Assembly (NCBI GenBank): GCA_023437885.1
Contig: JAEZFH010000154.1
Span: 1 to 22,074, forward strand
Length of the DNA stretch: 22,074 nucleotides
Direction of reading: 5' to 3'
DNA from: Bacillota bacterium
Lineage (GTDB): Bacteria; Bacillota; Clostridia; Lachnospirales; Lachnospiraceae
Position numbers and translations under genes: made by a program. This document shows positions 1 to 7,004 of the stretch, piece after piece. The stretch's first letter is position 1. Each line of letters opens with the position of its first letter. The notes under the pieces were generated by a model. That model had not been told where the DNA came from. It was given only the letters and a program-made list of their open reading frames with translations, and ran no database searches.

Positions 1-638
1 GAATTCTCATCCAGGCTGTCCTTGGCCGACGTTCCCACCGAGATGTTCACCACCCTGATATTATATTTCTTTTTATTATCTATAATCCATTGAAGTCCGG
101 CAAGTACATCTGAGATATTACCATCCCCTCTTTTATCCAGAACTTTAACACCAATGAAGTTACACTCAGGAGCAATCCCCATGTATTTTCCCTTCGAAGA
201 AAAACCATTTCCTCCGATAATCCCTGCGACATGAGTCCCGTGTCCATTGTCGTCATAGGGCTCTGTTCTGTGGCTGATAAAATCCGCAAAGCCAACCACC
301 CGGTTACCGCCCTCGACAAAGTCTTTATGTAATGCAATCCCGGTATCCACTACCGCAACGCCTACTCCCCGGCCAAAATACCCGTGCTCATGAGCCCACT
401 TGCTCTCAATAATATCGCCGACCCGGTTCATCTGAGCTGTAATATGGGTATCCAATTCGTAGCTGATCATTCCCTCCAATGATTTGATGCTGTCCAGCAA
501 ATCTTCTTCTATTTCCATAACACAGGCTCCAATCATCGGAAGCCGGTACTTGATATGTCCCAGCTTCTCTATGGTCTGCCAGCGCTGCCCGTAATCCTCG
601 CAATACACTATTATCTGGATTTTATGCTTTCTGATCAT
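1..638 (-). CDS. S8 family subtilisin-like serine peptidase, 3' part outside window
   Basis: The visible 212 residues are the N-terminal part of a subtilase, a serine endopeptidase. The catalytic Asp is D98 in VAVVDTG and the catalytic His is H133 in DDNGHGTHVAG. The conserved strand VVNISVG follows near residue 197. The oxyanion Asn and the nucleophile Ser must lie beyond the window edge. Residues 1-90 look like a short I9-type propeptide or linker (YRLPMIGACVMEI, then a helical stretch). There is no signal peptide, so an intracellular or unconventional location is likely. I chose the ATG at 638 because GGAG lies about 8 nt upstream and the frame is open from there. An upstream ATG is in another frame. 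The gene stands alone behind the terminator of the upstream cupin gene. Family assignment is secure; substrate is unknown. Confidence 0.93.
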   Translation of the reverse strand, partial: MIRKHKIQIIVYCEDYGQRWQTIEKLGHIKYRLPMIGACVMEIEEDLLDSIKSLEGMISYELDTHITAQMNRVGDIIESKWAHEHGYFGRGVGVAVVDTGIALHKDFVEGGNRVVGFADFISHRTEPYDDNGHGTHVAGIIGGNGFSSKGKYMGIAPECNFIGVKVLDKRGDGNISDVLAGLQWIIDNKKKYNIRVVNISVGTSAKDSLDEN

Positions 639-702
639 CCGTCTGCTCCATCGTTTTTTGTATTATCCTATTCCGAAAGCTTAACCAATATACATCAATG
701 CC

Positions 703-744
703 AAGCCAAAAAGAGCTGCTGCGGTAATTTCGCACCAGCTCTTT
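703..744 (-). terminator. Intrinsic terminator of the cupin gene
   Basis: Perfect 9-bp arms AAAGAGCTG (710-718) and CAGCTCTTT (736-744) enclose an inner TGCG/CGCA stem. On the minus strand the hairpin is followed by a TTTTT run. It lies 48 nt past the cupin stop and just before the peptidase gene on the same strand. Confidence 0.85.
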
Positions 745-791
745 AGACCTGTTGGTTAGCAAAGACTGCTACCCGGCATTGTGATCTCTAT

Positions 792-1136
792 TTAGAACAC
801 AACCGTAAGCAGCATCTTAAACTGTTCCTCGCCATATACGGCATGTGATACCTGGTTAGGCATAATTAAGGTCTCGCCCTTCTTCAGGATAAATACCTCG
901 TCACCTACCGTGAATTTCCCGGTTCCGTCCAATACCGTAACCATTGCATCTCCATCAGAGGAGTGGGCACTGATTTCTTCTCCCTGGTCAAAGGAGAATA
1001 GGGTCAGACTGACACTCTTATTCTGTACCAAGGTCTTGCTGACCACCTGGCCCTTCTGATAGCTGATTTCATCCTCCAGCTTTAGAATCTTAGACACCTC
1101 AATATTCTTTAACCTGTACTGTTTTGATTCTTCCAT
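792..1136 (-). CDS. Small single-domain cupin protein
   Basis: A 114-residue protein that is essentially one cupin beta-barrel. Motif 1 is around residues 58-78 (AHSSDGDAMVTVLDG...VG) and motif 2 around 87-100 (GETLIMPNQVSHAV). In motif 1 the usual second His of HxH is Ser (H58-S-S60), so the metal site is incomplete. This HSS variant is, to my knowledge, common in small clostridial cupins. H98 of motif 2 is kept. The ATG at 1136 was chosen because AGGAGC sits about 5 nt upstream; a longer frame to 1172 lacks a ribosome binding site. The gene is monocistronic, with its own terminator at 703-744. Function is unknown; a small-ligand sensor or isomerase-like role is possible. Confidence 0.85.
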   Translation of the reverse strand: MEESKQYRLKNIEVSKILKLEDEISYQKGQVVSKTLVQNKSVSLTLFSFDQGEEISAHSSDGDAMVTVLDGTGKFTVGDEVFILKKGETLIMPNQVSHAVYGEEQFKMLLTVVF

Positions 1137-1560
1137 AATTGCTCCTTTCCTGCCGCTGATCCCTGGCGCCAATTTCCATTTTTAATTCTTCTTATATCCA
1201 TACTTTAATAAAGTATAACCTGTTTCTTTATCATAGGTTTATTATATCATGCCCGGAGAATTTCTATGTTGCCACAGCTACATTATTTATGAAAATCGTC
1301 CATATCTTACCTCTCAGGCGGATTAAGGAATTGATTAAGATATTCCTATAACCAGATACATCCACGGATGCAGCCACTCATTTCGCCACTCGCACCATAA
1401 TTCTTCAATATCATCCATTTTTTTATGGTTTACACAGGTCTTGTCTGAGAGTATGTGTCGTATAATTTACAAAAGACACTATAATTATTTCTAAAAATAG
1501 GAAATCAGTCAAGCAATCCTTCATATGATACATTGTAATTATTATTAGGAGGAACAATCA
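1137..1560. other. Divergent intergenic region between the cupin and Cys-rich genes
   Basis: No gene is seen in these 424 nt. The region must hold divergent promoters. On + there are TATAAT hexamers at 1461-1466 and 1480-1485, but neither has a good -35 at normal spacing. CATATGATA at 1522-1530 resembles a σK-type -10 (CATAnnnTA), though no matching -35 was found. On - a TATAAT lies near 1240. A 6-bp inverted repeat AGGAAT/ATTCCT lies around 1325-1350. Confidence 0.4.
1200..1216. promoter_or_regulatory. 17-nt perfect palindrome in the cupin 5' region
   Basis: ATACTTTA-A-TAAAGTAT is an exact 8-1-8 inverted repeat 64 nt upstream of the cupin start. This is the size and position of a repressor operator. 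No cognate regulator can be named, and it is AT-rich, so chance is possible. Confidence 0.35.
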
Positions 1561-1782
1561 ATGAGTGATTTACAAGCAACAGGTTGTGACGGCAGAAGAG
1601 ACTGTGATAACAACAACAGTATGTGTCTTATTATTATTCTCTTATTATGCTGCTGCAATGGCAACAATGGTTTCTTTGGAGGAGACTGCGGTAATGGCGG
1701 TTTTGGTAATGGTGGCTGTGGAAGTATCATCTTTATCATCCTTATCCTTTGCTGCTGCTGTGGAGGAAATGGCTTCTTCTAA
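1561..1782 (+). CDS. Cys/Gly-rich small hydrophobic protein, chorion class high-cysteine HCB-like
   Basis: A 73-residue protein with 12 Cys and 16 Gly. After a polar N-terminus (MSDLQATGC) it has two hydrophobic stretches, each ending in a cysteine run: residues 22-32 (LIIILLL then CCC) and 55-67 (SIIFIILIL then CCCC). A Gly/Asn-rich linker separates them. The start is set by AGGAGG at 1546-1551. Two overlapping frames of similar length lack such a site. Composition and the opening MSDLQAT resemble small clostridial proteins annotated as 'chorion class high-cysteine HCB protein 13'. This is recognition from memory, not a search. Role unknown; a surface or spore-coat structural protein is possible. 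A terminator follows at 1824-1860. Confidence 0.8.
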   Translation: MSDLQATGCDGRRDCDNNNSMCLIIILLLCCCNGNNGFFGGDCGNGGFGNGGCGSIIFIILILCCCCGGNGFF

Positions 1783-1823
1783 GAGCTATTAACTGCACAG
1801 GCATGAACTTCTAATGACGAAAT

Positions 1824-1860
1824 AAGAGGGCCACCATTCAGGCGGCCTTCTTATTTTTTT
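1824..1860 (+). terminator. Intrinsic terminator of the Cys-rich gene
   Basis: AAGAGGGCC (1824-1832) pairs with GGCCTTCTT (1844-1852), nine pairs including one G-U. A run of seven T follows at 1854-1860. Confidence 0.88.
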
Positions 1861-1886
1861 ACTATTATTTATTATTTTTAAGCTAT

Positions 1887-1911
1887 TTCTTAAAATATGT
1901 TATTTTAAGAA
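1887..1911. repeat. AT-rich perfect hairpin, 11-bp arms and 3-nt loop
   Basis: TTCTTAAAATA (1887-1897) and TATTTTAAGAA (1901-1911) are exact reverse complements around TGT. It lies 53 nt past the stop of the minus-strand gene at 1965 and could act as its weak terminator, although the following T content is low. Confidence 0.5.
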
Positions 1912-1964
1912 GTTATTCTTAATTTCTTCTTTTAATCACTTCATAAAATTTCTTTACTCTCTTA

Positions 1965-2180
1965 TTAATCTTTTCTTTTTTTCTGACGTTTCAGGCGTTC
2001 AAAGCACCCTCTGTCAATTTCATAGATCGTATTGTCCTCGATGATCAGGTCAGCATCTGCATCATCCCCCTTGGAATAACGGGATAAGTTGGGGTTATCA
2101 TTTCTTCCCCTGGAGGGGTTCATCGGCTTATCATATTGGAATCCGGCAGGTTTTCCGGAAGGATAAAACTTATCGCTCAT
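1965..2180 (-). CDS. Short charged hypothetical protein
   Basis: A 71-residue soluble protein of unknown function. The N-terminal half is Pro/Gly/Asn-rich and probably disordered (FYPSGKPAGFQYDKPMNPSRGR). The middle is acidic (GDDADADLIIEDNTIYEID). The tail is strongly basic (ERLKRQKKRKD). The middle segment could form a short beta hairpin with an I/Y core. The ATG at 2180 has GAGG six bases upstream; a TTG 12 nt further up is less likely. It is divergent from aroC and stands alone. No motif was recognised. Confidence 0.65.
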   Translation of the reverse strand: MSDKFYPSGKPAGFQYDKPMNPSRGRNDNPNLSRYSKGDDADADLIIEDNTIYEIDRGCFERLKRQKKRKD

Positions 2181-2245
2181 GTACTGCCTCAAATTATTTT
2201 GTCATTTTAATATATGATTTTTTTACTCAAACGTCCTTAAAATGA

Positions 2246-2274
2246 TTGAATCTATCCTTTCTTTCTTATATACT
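2246..2274 (+). promoter_or_regulatory. σA-type promoter of aroC
   Basis: TTGAAT (2246-2251), 17-nt spacer, TATACT (2269-2274). The predicted start is near 2281, giving a leader of about 90 nt that contains a small CCGG/CCGG hairpin. Confidence 0.7.
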
Positions 2275-2370
2275 ATTGATAAGCTAGCAAGGACAGTATT
2301 TATTTAACATCCGCTCTATTCCGGTCATTTATCCGGGAAGACTTCAATACAAGATATGCAGGAGGTAACT

Positions 2371-3477
2371 ATGTCAGGATCCGTATACGGTACCCTATTC
2401 ACAATAACAACCTGGGGAGAATCCCATGGCGCCGGAATCGGTGTCATAGTCGACGGCTGCCCTGCCGGACTATTGCTGGAGGAGGATACGATCCAGTCCT
2501 ATTTGAATCGAAGAAAGCCCGGTCAGACAAAATATTCGACACCGCGTAAGGAAGAGGATAAGGTAACCATTCTGTCCGGCGTCTTTGAAGGCCGCACCAC
2601 CGGTGCTCCCATTTCGTTGGCTGTATATAATGAAAATCAGCGTTCCGGTGATTATTCGCAGATTGCAGGCGCTTACCGCCCGGGCCATGCCGATTATACC
2701 TTTGATCAAAAATATGGCTTCCGGGATTACCGGGGCGGTGGACGCTCCTCCGGCCGGGAAACCATCGGAAGGGTTGCTGCAGGTGCCATAGCATGCTGTA
2801 TTTTAAAGGAACTGGGTATTGAGGTAAACGCCTATACTCGCTCCATCGGTCCGGTTTCCATCGATCCTCAGAGATCCAGTCTCCGGGAGGCACGCTTAAG
2901 CCCCTTATCAATGCCGGACCCCGAGGCCTCCGAGCGTGCGCAGGATTATCTGCTGGAACAAATGGAGGCTCATAATTCCGCAGGGGGAGTAATTGAATGC
3001 ATTGTGTCAGGTATGCCTGCCGGAATAGGCGAACCTGTATTTCACAAACTGGATGCTTCCCTGGCGAAGGCAGTGATGTCCATCGGCGCGGTCAAAGGAG
3101 TGGAAATCGGTGACGGCTTCCAGAGTGCTGTATTAACCGGAAAAGAGAATAATGATTCCTATTATTATGACAATAATCAGAAGGTAGTCAAGGAAAGCAA
3201 TCATGCCGGCGGTATTCTCGGAGGAATTAGCGACGGCTCCGATATTATTCTTCGGGCTGCAGTTAAGCCAACCCCCTCTATCTTCTGTCCGCAAAATACA
3301 ATCAATAATAAAAAGGAGAATGTTGAGATTCAGATTAAAGGCCGTCATGATCCGGTAATCGTCCCCCGCGCCGTGGTAGTGGTTGAAGCAATGGTTGCGA
3401 TCACGCTAGTGGACCATTTGTTTCTGGGTATGACCTCCAGGTTAAGTAAAATCAAAGATTTCTACCGCTCCGAATAA
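2371..3477 (+). CDS. aroC: Chorismate synthase
   Basis: A 368-residue enzyme that converts 5-enolpyruvylshikimate-3-phosphate to chorismate, the last shared step of aromatic amino acid synthesis. It needs reduced FMN. All three family signatures are visible: GESHGAGIGVIVDGCP at 16-31, GGGRSSGRET at 122-131 with VAAGAIA following, and RHDPVIVPRAVVVVEA near the C-terminus. The conserved RPGHADY with H106 is present, as is H19 in the first signature. Length is normal for the family. The ATG at 2371 is preceded by AGGAGG; an ATG 15 nt upstream has no ribosome binding site and lies partly before that site. The gene stands alone here with its own promoter and terminator, apart from other aro genes. 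A 155-residue antisense frame inside it is an artefact. Confidence 0.98.
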   Translation: MSGSVYGTLFTITTWGESHGAGIGVIVDGCPAGLLLEEDTIQSYLNRRKPGQTKYSTPRKEEDKVTILSGVFEGRTTGAPISLAVYNENQRSGDYSQIAGAYRPGHADYTFDQKYGFRDYRGGGRSSGRETIGRVAAGAIACCILKELGIEVNAYTRSIGPVSIDPQRSSLREARLSPLSMPDPEASERAQDYLLEQMEAHNSAGGVIECIVSGMPAGIGEPVFHKLDASLAKAVMSIGAVKGVEIGDGFQSAVLTGKENNDSYYYDNNQKVVKESNHAGGILGGISDGSDIILRAAVKPTPSIFCPQNTINNKKENVEIQIKGRHDPVIVPRAVVVVEAMVAITLVDHLFLGMTSRLSKIKDFYRSE

Positions 3478-3558
3478 GAAGTGTTGTTTTTTATAGTTTT
3501 TATAATGTCTTTTGTAATATCTTCAAATGCCAGAGATAACTAAGCTACTTTAATATCA

Positions 3559-3627
3559 AAAAGTGCCTTGTTTTATCAGCCCTCCACCTATCCAGCTGTT
3601 AAAACAAAGCACTTTTCTTATTTTTTT
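3559..3627. terminator. Long bidirectional terminator between aroC and the 77-residue gene
   Basis: AAAAGTGC (3559-3566) pairs with GCACTTTT (3609-3616), TTGTTTTA (3568-3575) with TAAAACAA (3600-3607), and CAGC (3577-3580) with GCTG (3595-3598). Single mismatches separate the blocks. A T-rich tail to 3627 serves the + strand. On the - strand the hairpin ends in TTTTT. It lies between two converging genes. Confidence 0.92.
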
Positions 3628-3674
3628 ATATAATCCTTCCATTATCATGGCCTACGGTATTTTTGCTGTCGGTT

Positions 3675-3908
3675 TTATTTTTGCATGTTCCCGGCAAATT
3701 GCTGCATAACCGCCTTTACCTCTTCTATCTTCTCCGGCCGTAGTAATTCCAGTATTCTCGGAATGCTTGCCGCTGCATCCTGAGCACCGAAGCTCCCTTC
3801 ATCCTGCTTGCGAAAGTTATCCTCCATAACCTCCCTAACCTGTTCCTCCTTACCTGCTTGTGCCCTTTCCAAAATATACTCATAAAACTGCTTTTGTCCC
3901 GGATTCAT
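3675..3908 (-). CDS. Small helical hypothetical protein
   Basis: A 77-residue soluble, mostly charged protein predicted to be alpha-helical. Helix-like blocks lie at residues 3-33 (PGQKQFYEYILERAQAGKEE...) and 48-74 (IPRILELLRPEKIEEVKAVM). They are joined by a Gly/Ala/Ser linker. There is no signal peptide, membrane segment or known motif. The start has AAGGGAG nine bases upstream. It lies 86 nt downstream of the Ant(6)-like gene on the same strand, so co-transcription is possible. A TTGACA in that gap (complement of 3963-3968) may give it its own promoter, but the -10 is poor. Function unknown. Confidence 0.65.
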   Translation of the reverse strand: MNPGQKQFYEYILERAQAGKEEQVREVMEDNFRKQDEGSFGAQDAAASIPRILELLRPEKIEEVKAVMQQFAGNMQK

Positions 3909-3994
3909 AAAATCATTCTCCCTTCTTTACAATTTACTGCTTTACCGAACTTCCTAATTAAATGTCAATATCATTATTCATTATTCGTTATCTG

Positions 3995-4855
3995 CTATGA
4001 TTTATTTTCCTGTTCCATACCGTATATATGATGTCTGATCTGAGCCGTTGCTATACAGTCATAAGCATAATCACAGGAATGGGCAACCAGGAGCGCTGTC
4101 TCTTCAAAAAAATCCAGTACTTCCCATAGTTTTTTCCATATCTCGGTATAATCTCCATTCGGAAACAACTGCATGAAGCGTTCCATCTCCGCCGCTGGCA
4201 GATACCGTTTCAGATATTTTGAATACTTACCCAATATTCTTGAGCTGCCCTGCTCTATGCCTATTCTCCACCGGAGCATCTTTACAAGCATCTCCATCTG
4301 ATCATGTTCCAGGTAGGTTTTTGCGTATAAAAATTCCTTACGGCATAACCCCTTGGCCACATAGATCGAGAGCCACCAGAATTCATTACAGCAATCCGCA
4401 AATTCCTTGGCGGACGGCGCTTCTATATAGAATGCCTTCTCCGACACCACATCAACAAGCTGCGGATCCTGATCCTTATCCAACAGGATGATTCGGGGTT
4501 CCTGTGGGTCCAGTTCATCGATATGCTTTCGGTCTACCAAGGTCAGGTCAATTCTGGTGCCGTCAGTAAACTGCATAAGATATACAAAGCTGTCATCACC
4601 GGTGTAATCATAGGGATGACTATACCAATCCTGCGGCAGCTGCATAATCAGAATATCTCCGAAGTACCGAATCCATTCCTTATCCCCAGTAAATTCCCGT
4701 ATCCTCTCTACCACGTATATCACATCATAATCGCTGTATCTGTCATGAACCGCACTTGCTGAGGCTCTGGAACCGTTTAATATTACTGCCCGGATTCTGT
4801 CATCCCTGCGTGCGCGTTCCAGAATAAGCTCCAGCATCTCCTGCTCCGCTCTCAT
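3995..4855 (-). CDS. Aminoglycoside 6-adenylyltransferase family protein (Ant(6)/AadE/AadK-like)
   Basis: A 286-residue nucleotidyltransferase. The N-terminal nucleotidyltransferase fold shows LNGSR at 26-30, the paired metal-binding aspartates in SDYDV (D42, D44), and a third carboxylate in RIDLTLVD (D103). The C-terminal half is helical, with WWLSIYVAKGLCRKEF near 205-220, typical of the family. Known members transfer AMP to O-6 of streptomycin. Many chromosomal homologues in clostridia have not been shown to confer resistance, so the drug substrate is inference. The start at 4855 has GAGGGG six bases upstream. The frame extends to 5002, but that extension lacks homology features. No mobile element is visible nearby, so it is probably a native chromosomal gene. 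Confidence 0.9.
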   Translation of the reverse strand: MRAEQEMLELILERARRDDRIRAVILNGSRASASAVHDRYSDYDVIYVVERIREFTGDKEWIRYFGDILIMQLPQDWYSHPYDYTGDDSFVYLMQFTDGTRIDLTLVDRKHIDELDPQEPRIILLDKDQDPQLVDVVSEKAFYIEAPSAKEFADCCNEFWWLSIYVAKGLCRKEFLYAKTYLEHDQMEMLVKMLRWRIGIEQGSSRILGKYSKYLKRYLPAAEMERFMQLFPNGDYTEIWKKLWEVLDFFEETALLVAHSCDYAYDCIATAQIRHHIYGMEQENKS

Positions 4856-4884
4856 GCTCTTCCCCTCTATTACCTTTCCTGCTT

Positions 4885-5061
4885 TCAATCCAAGCCTTCT
4901 GACAAAACCATATCCGCAGCCGCTGTTGGTCTTACTCCCATTGCAAAATCTGCAAGAATCTGCAGCATTCCGTACTGCAGGACAGGATAAACGCCACTGC
5001 ATTCGGCACAGAGATAAAACCTGCCAATATTATAGCTTATTCTGCCGTATTTTTCTACCAT
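4885..5061 (-). CDS. Doubtful short ORF upstream of the Ant(6)-like gene
   Basis: An open frame ends 29 nt before the start of the Ant(6)-like gene. From the ATG at 5061 it gives 58 residues (MVEKYGRISYNIGRFYLCAECSG begins the segment in two parts: MVEKYGRISYNI, then GRFYLCAECSG). It contains a Cys-x-x-Cys pair and a hydrophobic Leu/Ala stretch. The frame is open further up to 5223, so a longer product is possible. No convincing ribosome binding site was found for any of its starts. No family was recognised. It may be a short real gene, the degraded remains of one, or chance. Confidence 0.25.
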   Translation of the reverse strand: MVEKYGRISYNIGRFYLCAECSGVYPVLQYGMLQILADFAMGVRPTAAADMVLSEGLD

Positions 5062-5210
5062 ATCCGTAAAGGTCCATCCATAGAATCCTTTCAGAAGCAA
5101 TATAAGGTAACATATATATCCTTTTGTAATATTTTTGCATCGCTTTTCTTCCTGGCCTTCCCTTTGGTACATTTTCCCACAAATTATATCAGCATTTTTT
5201 ATGAAAATGA

Positions 5211-5238
5211 TTGACAAGAACAATTTAGCTAGTATAAT
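5211..5238 (+). promoter_or_regulatory. Near-consensus σA promoter of the pot regulator/operon
   Basis: TTGACA (5211-5216), 16-nt spacer, TATAAT (5233-5238). Both hexamers are perfect. The expected start is near 5245, and the leader to the regulator start is about 65 nt. Confidence 0.88.
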
Positions 5239-5251
5239 TTATATTGTTGCT

Positions 5252-5276
5252 GTTTAGCGTAACTAAACTTTTAGTT
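5252..5276 (+). promoter_or_regulatory. Overlapping palindromes, candidate operator of the XRE-cupin regulator
   Basis: GTTTAG (5252-5257) is mirrored by CTAAAC (5263-5268). AACTAAA (5261-5267) is mirrored by TTTAGTT (5270-5276). The three half-sites of a TAGTTTA-like word sit just downstream of the predicted transcription start, where a bound repressor would block the promoter. Autoregulation by the next gene is an inference. Confidence 0.55.
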
Positions 5277-5310
5277 TATTCTCAGTAAGAATTTCGAAAG
5301 GAAGCACCCC

Positions 5311-5850
5311 ATGAATATCGGATCAAAAATCAAAGAATTACGCATTCAGAAGAGTCTGACACAGGAAGAGCTGGCAGACCGGGCAGAGTTATCCAAGGGC
5401 TTTATCTCCCAGCTGGAACGGGATCTGACCTCGCCCTCGATTGCAACCCTAATGGATATCCTGCAATGCCTGGGCACAAATCTGGAGGAATTCTTCAGCG
5501 GAACCTCAGCCGAACAGGTAGTGTTCAAGAAATCAGACTACTTTGAAAAATATGATTCCGAATTAAAAAATGAAGTGAAATGGATCATTCCCAACGCTCA
5601 GAAAAATATCATGGAGCCCATCCTGCTGACCTTGGACGCCAGCGGATCAACCTATCCCGACAATCCCCATGAAGGGGAGGAATTCGGATATATTTTAAAC
5701 GGAAGTATCACCTTACATATCGGCAACCGGGCCTATAAGGTGAAGAAAGGCGAATCCTTCTACTTTACTGCCAATAAGCAGCATTATATCACCGCTTCCG
5801 AAAAAACAGGCGCTACCCTATTATGGGTATCCACTCCGCCAAGCTTTTAA
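5311..5850 (+). CDS. XRE-family HTH plus cupin transcriptional regulator of the pot operon
   Basis: A 179-residue two-domain regulator. Residues 5-60 form an HTH_3 domain with the positioning helix TQEELADRAEL and recognition helix SKGFISQLERD (28-38). Residues 105-175 form a cupin_2 domain: PHEGEEFGYILNGSITLHIG with H120, and KKGESFYFTANKQH with H158. Relatives of this architecture such as PuuR sense polyamines or other small ligands through the cupin domain. The start has AAAGGAAG just upstream. It is 56 nt ahead of potA with no terminator between, so it is probably co-transcribed. With the strong promoter and palindromes before it, the likely job is polyamine-dependent control of the operon and itself. 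The ligand is not shown by sequence. Confidence 0.9.
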   Translation: MNIGSKIKELRIQKSLTQEELADRAELSKGFISQLERDLTSPSIATLMDILQCLGTNLEEFFSGTSAEQVVFKKSDYFEKYDSELKNEVKWIIPNAQKNIMEPILLTLDASGSTYPDNPHEGEEFGYILNGSITLHIGNRAYKVKKGESFYFTANKQHYITASEKTGATLLWVSTPPSF

Positions 5851-5906
5851 TCCAAGACGTGAAAGGCTGTCAATCCGGCTTTTTGAATAAATAGGAGGAA
5901 CCCAAG

Positions 5907-6983
5907 ATGACAGATAATAAATTAATCAATCTTGTGAACATAACCAAGTCCTTTGGTGATACCATGGTGCTTGATGAATTAAATCTATATATACGCGAAA
6001 ATGAATTTTTGACCCTGCTCGGTCCCTCCGGGTGCGGAAAAACCACTACGCTTCGAATCATCGGCGGCTTTGAGACACCGAATATGGGACAGGTTATCTT
6101 TGAAGGAAAGGATATCACCAAGCTCCCGCCCAATGAACGCCAATTGAATACGGTTTTCCAGAAATATGCCCTTTTTAATCACATGACCATTTCAGAAAAT
6201 ATTGCCTTCGGCCTGAAAATAAAGAAGAAAAGCAAAACATACATCCAGGACAAGATCAAATATGCCCTGAAGCTGGTGAATCTGGAGGGTTTTGAAAACC
6301 GTATGCCGGATTCCTTAAGCGGCGGACAGCAGCAGCGTATCGCTATCGCCAGAGCCATCGTTAACGAACCCAAGGTACTTCTCCTTGACGAACCGCTCGG
6401 TGCCCTGGATTTGAAGCTTCGCCAGGATATGCAATATGAGCTGATCCGTTTGAAGAACGAATTGGGAATTACCTTTATCTATGTTACCCATGACCAGGAG
6501 GAAGCGCTGACCATGTCCGACACCATTGTGGTAATGAATCAGGGTTATATCCAGCAGGTCGGTACACCCGAGGATATCTATAACGAACCAAAGAATGCCT
6601 TTGTAGCCGATTTCATCGGCGACAGCAATATTATTCCCTCCGTTATGGTTGAGGATAGACTGGTGAATATACTCGGGGCCAACTTCGCCTGCGTTGATAT
6701 CGGCTTTGGCAGGAATAAGCCTGTGGATGTGGTCATCCGTCCCGAGGATATTGACTTGGTGAAGCCGGAGAATGGAATTATCAGCGGCAGGGTAACCTCA
6801 CTTCTCTTTAAGGGTGTTCATTACGAGATGGAGGTAACGGCGGGCGGACGGGAATGGCTTGTTCATTCCACAGACCTCTTCCCGGTGGGGAGCGAAGTTG
6901 GAATCAGTGTCGATCCTTATGATATCCAGATTATGAATAAGCCGGAATCAGAGGATGAAGAAGCCGCAGAAATTGCAGAATAA
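5907..6983 (+). CDS. potA: Spermidine/putrescine ABC transporter ATP-binding protein
   Basis: A 358-residue ATPase that energises polyamine import through PotB/PotC at the cytoplasmic face. Visible motifs are Walker A GPSGCGKT (39-46), Q-loop Gln85 in TVFQKYALF, ABC signature LSGGQQQR (137-144), Walker B VLLLDEP (157-163), D-loop GALD, and switch His195 in YVTHDQEEA. The C-terminal part, about 240-345, is a TOBE-like regulatory domain (DVVIRPEDI). Length is close to E. coli PotA. AGGAGG precedes the ATG. potB starts 21 nt later. Related spermidine, Fe3+ and sugar ATPases share these motifs; the neighbouring potBCD settles the substrate class. Confidence 0.95.
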   Translation: MTDNKLINLVNITKSFGDTMVLDELNLYIRENEFLTLLGPSGCGKTTTLRIIGGFETPNMGQVIFEGKDITKLPPNERQLNTVFQKYALFNHMTISENIAFGLKIKKKSKTYIQDKIKYALKLVNLEGFENRMPDSLSGGQQQRIAIARAIVNEPKVLLLDEPLGALDLKLRQDMQYELIRLKNELGITFIYVTHDQEEALTMSDTIVVMNQGYIQQVGTPEDIYNEPKNAFVADFIGDSNIIPSVMVEDRLVNILGANFACVDIGFGRNKPVDVVIRPEDIDLVKPENGIISGRVTSLLFKGVHYEMEVTAGGREWLVHSTDLFPVGSEVGISVDPYDIQIMNKPESEDEEAAEIAE

Positions 6984-7004
6984 CAAATCAGGAGATGAAG
7001 TCCC

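Noticed and set aside
1545..1792. Other frames over the Cys-rich gene on both strands
   Set aside because: Only the frame starting at 1561 has AGGAGG at proper spacing. The others are Pro/Leu- or Val/Ala-rich by-products of the repetitive codons.
2444..2911. 155-codon open frame antisense to aroC
   Set aside because: It mirrors the strongly conserved aroC coding sequence, is rich in Arg/Pro/Trp as shadow frames are, and has no start signal.
4856..5002. N-terminal extension of the Ant(6)-like protein to 5002
   Set aside because: The ATG at 4855 has a good ribosome binding site and matches the family's usual start. The extension is Cys/Arg-rich shadow sequence.
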